From NCBI GenBank assembly GCA_028687335.1, contig JAQUAI010000015.1:1-60746 (forward strand): a stretch of 60,746 nt of DNA, given 5' to 3'. Below the pieces are notes generated by a model, which did not search any database, was not told the origin of the DNA, and saw only the letters and a list, made by a program, of their open reading frames with translations. This stretch comes from Gallionella sp. Its GTDB lineage: Bacteria > Pseudomonadota > Gammaproteobacteria > Burkholderiales > Gallionellaceae. A program made the position numbers and the translations under genes. The first letter of the stretch is position 1. Each line of letters opens with the position of its first letter. Below are positions 25,544-34,029 of this stretch, in pieces.

Positions 25544-25800
25544 GCGCCCCAGTCTTAATGTATTGCACCGAAGTCTGTCCGTACTGTGTACGGGCAGAGC
25601 AATTGTTGACGCGCAAAGGCGTAACGGTGATTGAAAAAGTCCGCATTGACCTTGAACCGGAGCAACGCGACTTGATGGTCGCGCGCACTGGTCGCCGCAC
25701 CGTGCCGCAAATTTTCATTGGCGACCATCATGTCGGCGGATGCGATGATTTGTACGCCTGTGAGCAGGCCGGTGAATTGGATAAACTTTTAGCAGCATAA
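25540..25800 (+). CDS. grxC: Glutaredoxin 3
   Basis: 86 residues from ATG 25540, overlapping the yibN stop as ATGA; an upstream in-frame ATG would add 10 residues not seen in the family. The redox motif CPYC is at 13-16, with the conserved TVPQIFIGDHHVGGCDDL after it. It reduces disulfides with glutathione, for example in ribonucleotide reductase. Confidence 0.95.
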   Translation: MSAPVLMYCTEVCPYCVRAEQLLTRKGVTVIEKVRIDLEPEQRDLMVARTGRRTVPQIFIGDHHVGGCDDLYACEQAGELDKLLAA

Positions 25801-25819
25801 CTAACTAGGAAGAACGAGC

Positions 25820-26290
25820 ATGAGCGAAGAAAATCAAGCAGCACAGGAAAATAACCAACCGTTGTTCAACATGGAAAAAATCTATGTGAAGGACATTTCG
25901 CTGGAAATCCCTCACGCACCGCAGATTTTCCTCGAACGCGAAAATCCACAAATCGAAGTGCAACTTAACACCCAAGCTGCCGCGATTGATGAAGGCGTAT
26001 TTGAAGTAACAGTGATGACCACCGTGACTGCCAAATTGGGCGAAAAAATCATGTTCTTGATCGAAGCCAAGCAAGCCGGTATTTTCCAAGTGCGCAATAT
26101 TCCTGCGCAGGAAGTTGAACCGATTTTGGCGGTGATGTGCCCTAATATTCTGTTCCCGTACTTGCGCGAAGTGGTGTCCGACGTATCGGTGCGAGCTGGT
26201 TTTGCGCCAGTATTGCTGAACCCGATTAATTTCGAAGTGCTCTACCAGCAGCAAAAACAGCAAGCTAACGCAGCTGCGACCACGCACTAA
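25820..26290 (+). CDS. secB: Protein-export chaperone SecB
   Basis: 156 residues. SecB tetramers keep preproteins unfolded and hand them to SecA. Conserved blocks include FNMEKIYVKDISLEIPHAP, EVQLNTQA, EVTVMTTVTA, the VRNIP segment and MCPNILFPYLREVVSD. The glutamine-rich C-terminus (QQQKQQANAAA) is typical. Good spacing from AGGAAG to the ATG. Confidence 0.97.
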   Translation: MSEENQAAQENNQPLFNMEKIYVKDISLEIPHAPQIFLERENPQIEVQLNTQAAAIDEGVFEVTVMTTVTAKLGEKIMFLIEAKQAGIFQVRNIPAQEVEPILAVMCPNILFPYLREVVSDVSVRAGFAPVLLNPINFEVLYQQQKQQANAAATTH

Positions 26291-26293
26291 AAG

Positions 26294-26728
26294 ATGTTGC
26301 GCTGGCTGGCTCCGATCCTGTTGTGCGGCGCGTTCCATGCGAACGCGGTCGATTTCGTCTCGGTCGGAGAATCCAGCGCGGTGTTGTACGACGCACCTTC
26401 GCTTAAGGCAAAAAAATTATTTTTGGTGAATCGCTACATGCCGTTCGAGCAAGTCGTCACCTTGGATAATTGGATCAAAGTGCGCGACCGCTCCGGCGGT
26501 CTGTACTGGATCGAAAAGCGCTTGTTAAGCAACAAGCGTTACCTGTTTGCATTACCTCCTGTACTAGATGTGCGAGCCGAGCCGGATTTTGCTGCTGCGC
26601 GTGTGTTTCAGGTGCGCCAGCAAGTTGCGTTGGAGCGTATTGAGGCTACGGGCACTGGCTGGCTCAAGGTGCGCCACAAAGACGGTGAAACCGGTTATGT
26701 ACGCAGCACCGAAGTTTGGGGCGAGTAA
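26294..26728 (+). CDS. Exported bacterial SH3-domain protein
   Basis: 144 residues, starting 3 bp after the secB stop codon. A signal peptide (WLAPILLCGAFHANA) is followed by two SH3-like repeats: SVGESSAVLYDAPSLKAKKL...WIKVRDRSG and VRAEPDFAARVF-like...GWLKVRHKDGETGYV. Such proteins often bind peptidoglycan or carry it as a scaffold; a precise role is not known. Found between secB and gpsA in many betaproteobacteria. Confidence 0.85.
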   Translation: MLRWLAPILLCGAFHANAVDFVSVGESSAVLYDAPSLKAKKLFLVNRYMPFEQVVTLDNWIKVRDRSGGLYWIEKRLLSNKRYLFALPPVLDVRAEPDFAAARVFQVRQQVALERIEATGTGWLKVRHKDGETGYVRSTEVWGE

Positions 26729-26743
26729 GCAGGTGATTGGCAA

Positions 26744-27727
26744 ATGAATATCACGATAATCGGTGCGGGGGCTTGGGGAACCGCGCTCGCCATTAGTCTG
26801 GCCGCGAATCATCGCGTCACACTTTATGCGCGCGATGCGCAGCAAGTCGAAACAATGCGGCGCGACCGTCTCAATCGCCGCTACCTGCCGGACGCGAACT
26901 TGCCCGATACGCTGGGTTTGAGTGCCAGTTTACCGGCGGCATTGGTAGCTGCTGATTTGGTTATCATCGCCACGCCCACATCGGGCTTGCGCAATACCTT
27001 GCGACAACTGCAAGCGCATCCCGGCAATTACGGTGTGATCTGGTTGTGCAAGGGTTTCGAGGCGGAGAGTGCCGAGATGCCGCATCAGGTTGTGGCGAGC
27101 GAACTGCCTGCCCATATTCCCTGCGGCGTACTCTCTGGCCCCAGTTTTGCGCAGGAAGTTGCACGCGGACTGCCTACCGCGCTGACGCTGGCCGCCTATG
27201 ACGAGAACTTTGCGCGCACCACGGCGGCGGCATTGCATCATGCCAAGCTACGCATTTATGCCAGTAGCGATGTCATCGGTGTCGAGGTGGGTGGCGCAGT
27301 GAAAAACATCATGGCCATCGCGGCTGGTATTTGCGATGGCATGGGCTTGGGACACAACGCCCGCGCAGCATTGCTAACACGCGGGCTGGCTGAAATTACT
27401 CGTTTGGGTTTGAAGTTGGGCGGCAAGGCGGAAACCTTGAGCGGCTTGTCTGGCGTGGGAGATTTGATTCTGACCTGTACCGGCGACTTGTCGCGCAACC
27501 GTCAGGTTGGCTTACTGCTGGCGCAACAGCATGATCTTAGCTCCATTCTGCATCGTCTCGGGCACGTCGCCGAAGGGGTTTACACCGTGCGCGAAGTACA
27601 TCGTTTGGCCGCGCGTCTCGGTGTGGAAATGCCCATCAGCGAAGCGGTCTATCGCATCATCTACGACCACGTACCTACGCGCGAAGTGATCGCCGAGTTG
27701 CTGAGTCGCACACCGAACGTCGAATAA
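26744..27727 (+). CDS. gpsA: Glycerol-3-phosphate dehydrogenase [NAD(P)+]
   Basis: Reduces dihydroxyacetone phosphate to sn-glycerol-3-phosphate for phospholipid synthesis. 327 residues. The nucleotide motif GAGAWGTALA is at 7-16; the catalytic lysine lies in GGAVKNIMAIAAG, and LSGPSFAQEV and GLSGVGDLILTC are family signatures. Last gene of the yibN-gpsA group and convergent with trmL. Confidence 0.96.
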   Translation: MNITIIGAGAWGTALAISLAANHRVTLYARDAQQVETMRRDRLNRRYLPDANLPDTLGLSASLPAALVAADLVIIATPTSGLRNTLRQLQAHPGNYGVIWLCKGFEAESAEMPHQVVASELPAHIPCGVLSGPSFAQEVARGLPTALTLAAYDENFARTTAAALHHAKLRIYASSDVIGVEVGGAVKNIMAIAAGICDGMGLGHNARAALLTRGLAEITRLGLKLGGKAETLSGLSGVGDLILTCTGDLSRNRQVGLLLAQQHDLSSILHRLGHVAEGVYTVREVHRLAARLGVEMPISEAVYRIIYDHVPTREVIAELLSRTPNVE

Positions 27728-27735
27728 CGGCCTTC

Positions 27736-28200
27736 TTAGCTGCCACCGTTAAATCCGCATTGCCGCCACGCCTCATACACCGTTACCGCAACGGTATTGG
27801 ATAAGTTTAGGCTGCGGCTGTGCGGCAACATGGGCAAACGCAGACGGTGTCCGTCCGGCAAACTTGCCAACACTTCCTGCGGTAGGCCGCGACTTTCTGG
27901 GCCGAACAAAAATGCATCGCCGCTTTGAAAACGAGTTTCGTAGAAAGGCGTGCTGACTTTTGTGCTCATAGCAAAAATGCGCGCGCCTTCCAATGCGGTA
28001 ACGCACGCGTCCAGATTGGCGTGTACGCGTAAACGTGCAAACTCGTGATAATCCAGTCCCGCGCGAATCAGCTGCTTATCTTCCAGCGTAAATCCAAGTG
28101 GTTCGATCAGGTGAAGTTGGCAGCCGCTGTTGGCGCACAGGCGGATGATGTTGCCGGTATTCGGGGGAATCTCCGGCTGGTAAAGAATCACATGGAACAT
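27736..28200 (-). CDS. trmL: tRNA (cytidine/uridine-34 2'-O)-methyltransferase
   Basis: 154 residues, a minimal SPOUT methyltransferase that modifies the wobble base of leucine tRNAs. It starts [22 protein letters not shown]; the SAM-binding knot is [11 protein letters not shown] and [20 protein letters not shown]. It converges on gpsA with 8 bp between stops. Confidence 0.95.
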   Translation of the reverse strand: MFHVILYQPEIPPNTGNIIRLCANSGCQLHLIEPLGFTLEDKQLIRAGLDYHEFARLRVHANLDACVTALEGARIFAMSTKVSTPFYETRFQSGDAFLFGPESRGLPQEVLASLPDGHRLRLPMLPHSRSLNLSNTVAVTVYEAWRQCGFNGGS

Positions 28201-28320
28201 ATGTCTTGTCAGGGTAACTAAAAACGGCTACTTTCCTGCCTGCCAATCAACGCACACATTCACGATGCACTAAAGATGCTCGGGTGCGGCGCGGCAAACA
28301 TTCAAGATCAGGAGAGGATT

Positions 28321-30021
28321 ATGGCGCGTCCCGAAAAAGTCCGCATGGGCGATTTGCTGGTGCAGCAAAAGTTGATCTCGCAGGAGCAGCTTCAGTTTGC
28401 CTTGGATCAACAGAAGCGTAGCGGACGCAAGCTGGGGCGAGTGCTGGTCGATAATGCTTTTGTCACCGAAGAACAAATCTCCGAAGCGTTGGCCAAGCAA
28501 CTCAATATTCCTTACATCAACCTCAAGTACTACAACATCAATCTCGAACTAGTGCGCCAACTGCCTGAGAATCAGGCGCGGCGTTTTCGTTCTATCGTGC
28601 TGGAAGAGCGCAACGGGATGTTGCTGGTGGGGATGGCTGACCCGACTGACCTATTCGGTTTTGACGAGGTCACCCGTATTCTCAAGCGCGACATTGATGT
28701 CGCGGTTGTCACCGAAGGGCAGTTGCTGGAAAGCATAGACCGGGGTTATCGCCGCACCGAAGAAATCAGCGGTTTGGCGCGCGAGTTGAGCGAAGAGTTG
28801 GGCGACAGCTACATCGACTTCGGTTCGATGACCGACAACGTCGGTGTGGAAGAAGCGCCGGTGGTCAAACTATTGCAAACTATGTTCGACGATGCCACAC
28901 AGATTCGTGCATCCGATGTGCATATCGAGCCGCAGGAAGGCAAGCTGATGATCCGCTTCCGTATCGACGGCGCGCTGCACTTGCAAACCGAGGCAGACAA
29001 CAAAATCGCCCCCGCGTTGGTGCTGCGTCTGAAGCTGATGTCCGGTCTGGATATTTCCGAAAAACGTTTACCGCAGGATGGTCGCTTCCATGTGCGCGTG
29101 CGTGAGCAGGGGGTGGATGTGCGTATCGCCACCTGCCCGACACAATACGGCGAAGCTGTGGTGATGCGTCTGCTGCGTCAGGACGGCGGCATGGTTGGGC
29201 TGGATAAGTTGGGTATGCCAGCGGAGATGCTCAAGCGTTTCCGCGAGATCATCCGCCGCAGCAACGGCATGATTCTAGTCACGGGGCCGACTGGTAGTGG
29301 TAAGACCACCACGCTGTATTCTGCCTTGTCGGAAATCAACACCATCGATCAAAAAATCATCACCGTGGAAGACCCGGTTGAATACCGTTTGCCCGGCATC
29401 AATCAAGTGCAAGTCAATGAAAAAATCGGCCTGACATTTTCATCGGTGCTGCGCTCCGCTTTGCGGCAAGACCCCGATGTAATTCTGGTGGGTGAAATGC
29501 GCGATGCAGAAACCGCGCAAATCGGCCTGCGTGCCGCGATGACTGGACACTTGGTGCTATCCACTTTGCATACCCGCGATGCCGCCGGTACGCTGTTCCG
29601 TCTGGTTGATATGGGCACGCCGCGTTTCATGGTTGCCTCCTCGGTACAAGCGGTGATCGCGCAGCGCCTGATTCGTCGCATTTGCGAAAGCTGTGCAGAA
29701 CCGCATCAACTATCAGCACAGGAAGAAGAGTGGCTGAAAGCTGAGAATGTTGACCCAGCGCAGCTATCGACGGTACACGGGCGCGGTTGCTCGCACTGCA
29801 ACGGCACCGGTTATCACGGTCGTATCGGCGTATACGAAATGTTGGAAATGGGGCGCGAGTTAGTCGAAGCGGCTGCGCACGATAGCACCACGCATTTCAT
29901 GCAAGTGGCGCGCAAGCATATGCAGGGGAAAACACTGATCGACAATGCGCTCAATCAGATGCGACTCGGCCACACTACGGTCAATGAAGTTATGCGTATC
30001 AGCAACCAGACCGAGGATTGA
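28321..30021 (+). CDS. mshE: MSHA-type IV pilus assembly ATPase
   Basis: 566 residues from ATG 28321, with AGGAGAGG just upstream. The N-terminus has two MshEN motifs (RMGDLLVQQKLISQEQLQ and KLGRVLVDNAFVTEEQIS), the tandem 24-residue units that bind cyclic di-GMP in Vibrio MshE. The ATPase core has Walker A GPTGSGKTT, the Asp box, Walker B LRQDPDVILVGEMRD and a CxxC...CxxC zinc site (CESC, CSHC). It powers pilus extension. Opens the msh locus; mshG follows at once. Confidence 0.93.
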   Translation: MARPEKVRMGDLLVQQKLISQEQLQFALDQQKRSGRKLGRVLVDNAFVTEEQISEALAKQLNIPYINLKYYNINLELVRQLPENQARRFRSIVLEERNGMLLVGMADPTDLFGFDEVTRILKRDIDVAVVTEGQLLESIDRGYRRTEEISGLARELSEELGDSYIDFGSMTDNVGVEEAPVVKLLQTMFDDATQIRASDVHIEPQEGKLMIRFRIDGALHLQTEADNKIAPALVLRLKLMSGLDISEKRLPQDGRFHVRVREQGVDVRIATCPTQYGEAVVMRLLRQDGGMVGLDKLGMPAEMLKRFREIIRRSNGMILVTGPTGSGKTTTLYSALSEINTIDQKIITVEDPVEYRLPGINQVQVNEKIGLTFSSVLRSALRQDPDVILVGEMRDAETAQIGLRAAMTGHLVLSTLHTRDAAGTLFRLVDMGTPRFMVASSVQAVIAQRLIRRICESCAEPHQLSAQEEEWLKAENVDPAQLSTVHGRGCSHCNGTGYHGRIGVYEMLEMGRELVEAAAHDSTTHFMQVARKHMQGKTLIDNALNQMRLGHTTVNEVMRISNQTED

Positions 30022-30023
30022 TC

Positions 30024-31268
30024 GTGGCGGTATTCGCTTACAAAGGTCGCAATGGTCGTGGCGACATGATCGAGGGCACACTGGATGGTGATGATAGTAG
30101 TGCCATCGCTAACCAGTTGATGAGCACCGGTATTACACCGGTTGAGATTGTTGCTTCACGCACGGTGCGCGGCGGTGCCGCAACAAAAGCTCAGTCCGAC
30201 TGGTTTACCAAACTGTTTCAGGAAAAGAAAGTCTCGCATCTGGAATTGCTGCTGTTTAGCCGTCAGATGTACACCCTGCTCAAAGCGGGCGTTCCTATTT
30301 TGCGTGCCTTGGCTGGGTTGCAGGAGTCGGCGCAAAACCCAGCGTTTGTCGCGATGATTCAAGATCTGCGCGAAAGTCTGGATAGCGGTCGTGAGCTGAG
30401 TAGTGCGATGCGCCGACACCCCAAAGTATTTTCCCCGTTTTACGTCAGCATGGTTCAGGTGGGGGAAATGACCGGTATGCTGGACGAAACGTTTATTCGT
30501 TTGTACGACCATCTTGAGTTTGAGCGCGAGATGCGTGAGCGCATCAAAACCGCGATGCGTTACCCTAGCTTTGTGGTGATTGCGATGGCGATTGCCATCG
30601 TCATTATCAATCTGTTTGTCATTCCTGCTTTTGCCAAAGTCTATGCCGGGTTTAATGCCGAGTTGCCAATGGTTACCAAAATTCTGATTGGTTTCTCCGG
30701 CTTCATGGTGAATTACTGGTTGCTGATGCTGGCGGGCGTGGTTGCTATCCTGATGGGCTTTCGCTACTACATCAACACGGTGGACGGGCGCTTTAAATGG
30801 GATCGCTACAAATTCAAGTTGCCCATTGCCGGTGACATCATTTTTAAATCCACATTGGCGCGTTTCGCACGCAGCATGGCCTTATCGTTCAAAAGCGGCA
30901 TGCCCATTTTGCAAGGGCTGAATGTCGTCGGCATGGTAGTGGACAACGAATTCATGCGCAGCCGCATTGAGCAAATGCGCGACGGGGTGGAGCGCGGCGA
31001 AAGCATTTTGCGTACTGCCGTGGCGACCAAAGTATTCAACCCAGTGGTATTGCAAATGATCGCCGTGGGTGAAGAAACCGGCGATATGGACGGGTTGATG
31101 TTCGAAATTGCCGCCATGTACGAGCGCGAGGTCGAGTACGAAGTCAAAACCCTGAGCTCCAAAATCGAACCTATTCTCATCGTCGCGCTGGGTGCCTTGG
31201 TACTTGTGCTGGCGTTGGGCGTGTTCCTGCCGATGTGGGACTTGGGCAAAGCAGCAATGCACAAATGA
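30024..31268 (+). CDS. mshG: MSHA pilus inner-membrane platform protein (GspF/PilC family)
   Basis: About 414 residues from GTG 30024, with GAGGA 7 bases before; a TTG 6 bases earlier is possible. Two GspF domains each with a membrane end: VSHLELLLFSRQMYTLLKAG and ARFARSMALSFKSGMPILQG, with membrane helices around FVVIAMAIAIVIINLFVI and ALGALVLVLALGVFLPMW. It forms the platform on which MshE acts. Confidence 0.94.
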   Translation: MAVFAYKGRNGRGDMIEGTLDGDDSSAIANQLMSTGITPVEIVASRTVRGGAATKAQSDWFTKLFQEKKVSHLELLLFSRQMYTLLKAGVPILRALAGLQESAQNPAFVAMIQDLRESLDSGRELSSAMRRHPKVFSPFYVSMVQVGEMTGMLDETFIRLYDHLEFEREMRERIKTAMRYPSFVVIAMAIAIVIINLFVIPAFAKVYAGFNAELPMVTKILIGFSGFMVNYWLLMLAGVVAILMGFRYYINTVDGRFKWDRYKFKLPIAGDIIFKSTLARFARSMALSFKSGMPILQGLNVVGMVVDNEFMRSRIEQMRDGVERGESILRTAVATKVFNPVVLQMIAVGEETGDMDGLMFEIAAMYEREVEYEVKTLSSKIEPILIVALGALVLVLALGVFLPMWDLGKAAMHK

Positions 31269-31906
31269 GACAAGACTTAGGGCTAAGCCTGGCTAATCCA
31301 TTAGAGTCAATGAATTCCATTCCTCTGCAAGGGGCGGGAGCAAATAGATTAGCTGGGTTTAAAGATGATGGCGGCAGTCTACGCCGCGCGCGATTTTCCA
31401 AAGGCTTTACTTTATTTGAGCTGGTGATCGTCATCATCATCGTAATGTTGATGATGGCGTTGTTTCTGGATCGCGCGCGGTTTTATCAAGAGCAGGCAGA
31501 AAAAACCGCGATGGAAGGCATTGTTGCAACAGTACAGAGTGCGCTGGTGTTGCAATACGGCCAATTGATGACACGCGGTCAGACTGCCGATGTCGCCGCG
31601 CTGGCGCGAGATAATCCGATCAACTGGCTGCAAAAAAAACCGCGCAATTATCTCGGCGAGTTTTATGATGTCAGCGCGGCGAAACTAGAGACCGGAAACT
31701 GGGCGTTTGATCTCAAAACACGCGAATTGGTGTATCTGGTGCGCAATGGTGAAAACCTAAAAATGGAAGGTCGCAAACTCATTCGCTTTCATGTGCTTCA
31801 GCAATACGAAGCATCGCGCCTACCCTCGCTACAAAGTGCATCCCCCGAATTGACCGGACTCTCGTTTGAGCCGGTAGTGCCGTATATGTGGTTTGAGTCG
31901 CCTTAA
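31265..31906 (+). CDS. MSHA minor prepilin-like protein (MshF-like) with unusually long leader
   Basis: From ATG 31265, which overlaps the mshG stop as ATGA, the product is 213 residues. The pilin signal FSKG-FTLFELVIVIII has Gly at -1 and Glu at +5, but the leader is 47 residues instead of the usual 6-25. Part of the leader (SIPLQGAGAN) is encoded by a stretch resembling the palindromic repeat translated as LALPLQGGGD in bioF. A start at ATG 31310 would shorten the leader to 32 residues. Position after mshG suggests MshF, but a firm assignment is not possible. Confidence 0.7.
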   Translation: MRQDLGLSLANPLESMNSIPLQGAGANRLAGFKDDGGSLRRARFSKGFTLFELVIVIIIVMLMMALFLDRARFYQEQAEKTAMEGIVATVQSALVLQYGQLMTRGQTADVAALARDNPINWLQKKPRNYLGEFYDVSAAKLETGNWAFDLKTRELVYLVRNGENLKMEGRKLIRFHVLQQYEASRLPSLQSASPELTGLSFEPVVPYMWFESP

Positions 31907-31924
31907 TTTTTAGAGGATGCAACC

Positions 31925-31949
31925 GTCCCTCCCCTCGGCAACGGGAAAG
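31925..31949. repeat. Possible degenerate arm of the class B palindromic repeat
   Basis: CCCTCCCCTCGGCAACGGG followed by AAAGG resembles the class B arm (CCTTCCCCCTTGCAGGGGG then AAGG) with several changes. It lies in the short gap between the MshF-like gene and the next gene. The match may be chance. Confidence 0.25.
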
Positions 31950-31997
31950 GCATTCATCGGCGCTAATGGGTTTTTAGGTTGAATAATGGAGGCTAAG

Positions 31998-32600
31998 ATG
32001 ACGGACCTTGTTTTATGGCAATCGCTGGCAACATTTCTCATCGTTGGAGCCGTCGCAGGCATCGCTCTAGGGCTACTACTCATTCTAAAGGCGGATAAAT
32101 TGCCCGCGCTTAATCGCCTCGCCAACCGATGGATCGCGGTTGACCATATTGGTCATGCCTTGGATAAGCAGGTAAGTGTTGAGTCGTGGTTTTATCGTCG
32201 TCACCGCATGCTGGGTGCATTCATTTTGCTCGGTGCGACGTATATCCTGATTCACTTTGGCATGTTGATCGAACGCACCCCGTTTATTGCCAAACTCTCT
32301 GCTCAAATGCCGCTCACGCTGGCCGAAGGCGTAGCCGACGCGCTGGTGTTGATTGCGCTCAGCGGCGGCGCGGTCGCACTAAGCGTGGGATTGTTTTTAT
32401 ATTTCCGTCCCAGTTTGTTAAAGGACATTGAACAACACTCCAATCGCTGGGTATCAGGGCAGCGTGTCATTGATCCACTGGATGCGAGGCGTGATCATAT
32501 CGATCACTTTGTGATGCGCCACGCACAACGTGCTGGCTGGCTGCTGTTGCTCGGCAGCATTTGTTTGCTAGCCATATTGCTCCGCCCATCTCTGGTTTAA
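31998..32600 (+). CDS. Hypothetical inner-membrane protein in the msh locus
   Basis: 200 residues from ATG 31998, with GGAGG 5 bases upstream; an ATG at 31986 lies within that site. Four hydrophobic segments are visible: LATFLIVGAVAGIALGLLLIL, LGAFILLGATYILIHFGML, LVLIALSGGAVALSVGLFLYF and AGWLLLLGSICLLAILL. No family recognised. It sits between the MshF-like prepilin and the major pilin, which is not part of the Vibrio msh order. Confidence 0.65.
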   Translation: MTDLVLWQSLATFLIVGAVAGIALGLLLILKADKLPALNRLANRWIAVDHIGHALDKQVSVESWFYRRHRMLGAFILLGATYILIHFGMLIERTPFIAKLSAQMPLTLAEGVADALVLIALSGGAVALSVGLFLYFRPSLLKDIEQHSNRWVSGQRVIDPLDARRDHIDHFVMRHAQRAGWLLLLGSICLLAILLRPSLV

Positions 32601-32758
32601 TTCCGCTTATCGGGCAGGGTAATTCCTGCTTGCAATCATAGGGGCGATGCGTTACTTTCTCACCCGTTTGCAAATTATTGTTGCGGCAATTAATGAGCAA
32701 ACTGTTTCATTTCCGGGAGCTGCGGCTTCCATCACTCGATAATTAGGAGAGTTTTAAG

Positions 32759-33124
32759 ATGAAGAAACAAGCAGGTTTTACACTGATCGAATTGGTTATG
32801 GTGATTGTGATTCTGGGTATTTTGGCAGCAACTGCGTTGCCGAAGTTTGTGGATTTGAGCAAAGATGCTCAAAGGGCAAAAGTACAAGGGCTTGCTGGTG
32901 CGCTGTCTTCTGGTGCAACGATCAACTACGGTGCTAAGTTAGCGGGCAATGCGGCTGGTTTTGCAACCTCAGGTGCTGGTTGTACCGCAACTTTGGCTGC
33001 GAGTTTGGTTGATGCCTCTACTTCGCTGGCTGATTACACTATCGCAGGAACTGCTCCTAACTGCACGATTGCACTGACTGCTGACTCTACTGCGTCTGCC
33101 GTGTTTGTTGTGCCGCAAATTTAG
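32759..33124 (+). CDS. mshA: MSHA major pilin (MshA-like prepilin)
   Basis: 121 residues: a short leader MKKQAG, then FTLIELVMVIVILGILAATA with Glu at +5, the N-methylation and membrane helix of type IV pilins. The body is alanine- and threonine-rich with two cysteines (GAGCTATL and PNCTIAL), able to form the C-terminal disulfide. Its own AGGAG 9 bases upstream and a 158-bp leader region suggest a separate promoter; a strong terminator follows, as expected for a highly expressed pilin. Confidence 0.88.
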   Translation: MKKQAGFTLIELVMVIVILGILAATALPKFVDLSKDAQRAKVQGLAGALSSGATINYGAKLAGNAAGFATSGAGCTATLAASLVDASTSLADYTIAGTAPNCTIALTADSTASAVFVVPQI

Positions 33125-33133
33125 TAAACGTAG

Positions 33134-33160
33134 GGTGCAATAAGCAACGCGCATTGCACC
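33134..33160. repeat. Dispersed GGTGCAAT hairpin repeat
   Basis: GGTGCAAT (33134-33141) and ATTGCACC (33153-33160) pair across AAGCAACGCGC. The phrase TAGGGTGCAATAAGC...GCGCATTGCACC resembles a repeat I recall from many proteobacterial genomes. It may add to termination after mshA. Confidence 0.5.
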
Positions 33161-33173
33161 ACATGAAGTACAA

Positions 33174-33204
33174 AACAAAGGAGGCTGCGGTCTCCTTTGT
33201 TTTT
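33174..33204 (+). terminator. Rho-independent terminator after mshA
   Basis: AACAAAGGAG (33174-33183) and CTCCTTTGTT (33192-33201) form a 10-bp stem with an 8-base loop followed by TTT. It separates the major pilin from the nucleotidyltransferase/HEPN pair. Confidence 0.85.
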
Positions 33205-33259
33205 CGTGGTTCGTCTGACCTTGTTACACTGCGCACTGTGCAATAAAAGGAATATTTTC

Positions 33260-33562
33260 ATGCGTTTGCAAGCCGAACAAATCAACGCCATCAAGCAAGA
33301 AGCCGAATGCTTTTTCGGGACTTCCGCGCAAGTATGGTTGTTTGGTTCGCGTGTGGACGACAGTGCAAAAGGTGGTGATGTTGATTTGTATGTGCACACA
33401 ATGAGTCGAGATGCCGATCAATTGGCGGCAGCAAGATTGTCTTTTCTTGCGCGGCTAAAACGACGCTTGGGTGATCGCAAGATAGATTTGGTGGTGCACC
33501 GTGCGGGTAGTGAAAGTTTGCCCGTTTACGAGTTGGCGCGAAAGACGGGGGTGATGCTATGA
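33260..33562 (+). CDS. mntA: MntA-type nucleotidyltransferase antitoxin
   Basis: 100 residues. The minimal nucleotidyltransferase signature is at 29-42: GSRVDDSAKGGDVD, that is GS-x9-DxD. MntA antitoxins AMPylate the partner HepT toxin on a tyrosine and so silence it (type VII system). I start at ATG 33260. The stop overlaps the hepT start (ATGA), indicating translational coupling. It is embedded between the major pilin and the next prepilin of the msh locus. Confidence 0.85.
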   Translation: MRLQAEQINAIKQEAECFFGTSAQVWLFGSRVDDSAKGGDVDLYVHTMSRDADQLAAARLSFLARLKRRLGDRKIDLVVHRAGSESLPVYELARKTGVML

Positions 33563-34029
33563 GTGAGAGCGTGGTTCATCTGGTGTTGTCGCAATGCGAA
33601 ACGCATGCCCGTCGAATGTTGTGGGCCAAAGGAGTTTTGTCTGCCATTTTTCCGCTCAAGGCAAACCAGTTGTGTGAATTGGACGATGCAACGGTGGCGG
33701 TGATGGACCAGTTTGTAAGTCGTTTTGCCAAGCTGCAAGACCTTATGGGGACAAAGCTGTTGCCCTTGGTACTAGAGTTGACAAAAGAGCCGGGTGATTT
33801 GGATGCGTTCTTGGATAAGCTCAACCGACTGGAAAAAATCGGCGCACTTCCCTCGGTCGATGAATGGTTGGAGTTACGCGAAATGCGCAATGCATTTGCG
33901 CACGACTATCCTGAGGATGGCGAGCAGCAAGCGGCAATTTTGAACCTTGCTTTTGTTGCGGCGGATCGTATGGTTGAAATATTGCATCAAATTGAGATGT
34001 TTTCGGCACGTTACGCGCGGCATGAGTAA
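33559..34029 (+). CDS. hepT: HepT-type HEPN ribonuclease toxin
   Basis: 156 residues, all helical. The HEPN catalytic motif RX4HXY is intact at 110-117 (RNAFAHDY), with Arg110, His115 and the AMPylation-target Tyr117. Upstream helices contain FVSRFAKLQDLMGTKLLPL, common in HepT. Its length is a little above the usual 130-145. The stop codon overlaps the start of the next prepilin gene, so toxin and pilin subunit translation are linked. Confidence 0.85.
   Translation: MSESVVHLVLSQCETHARRMLWAKGVLSAIFPLKANQLCELDDATVAVMDQFVSRFAKLQDLMGTKLLPLVLELTKEPGDLDAFLDKLNRLEKIGALPSVDEWLELREMRNAFAHDYPEDGEQQAAILNLAFVAADRMVEILHQIEMFSARYARHE

Noticed and set aside
32601..32758. Leader of mshA examined for a second cyclic di-GMP riboswitch
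   Set aside because: No GCAAA/GACGCAAAGCC motifs or suitable stems; only a small GCAGG/CCTGC hairpin.
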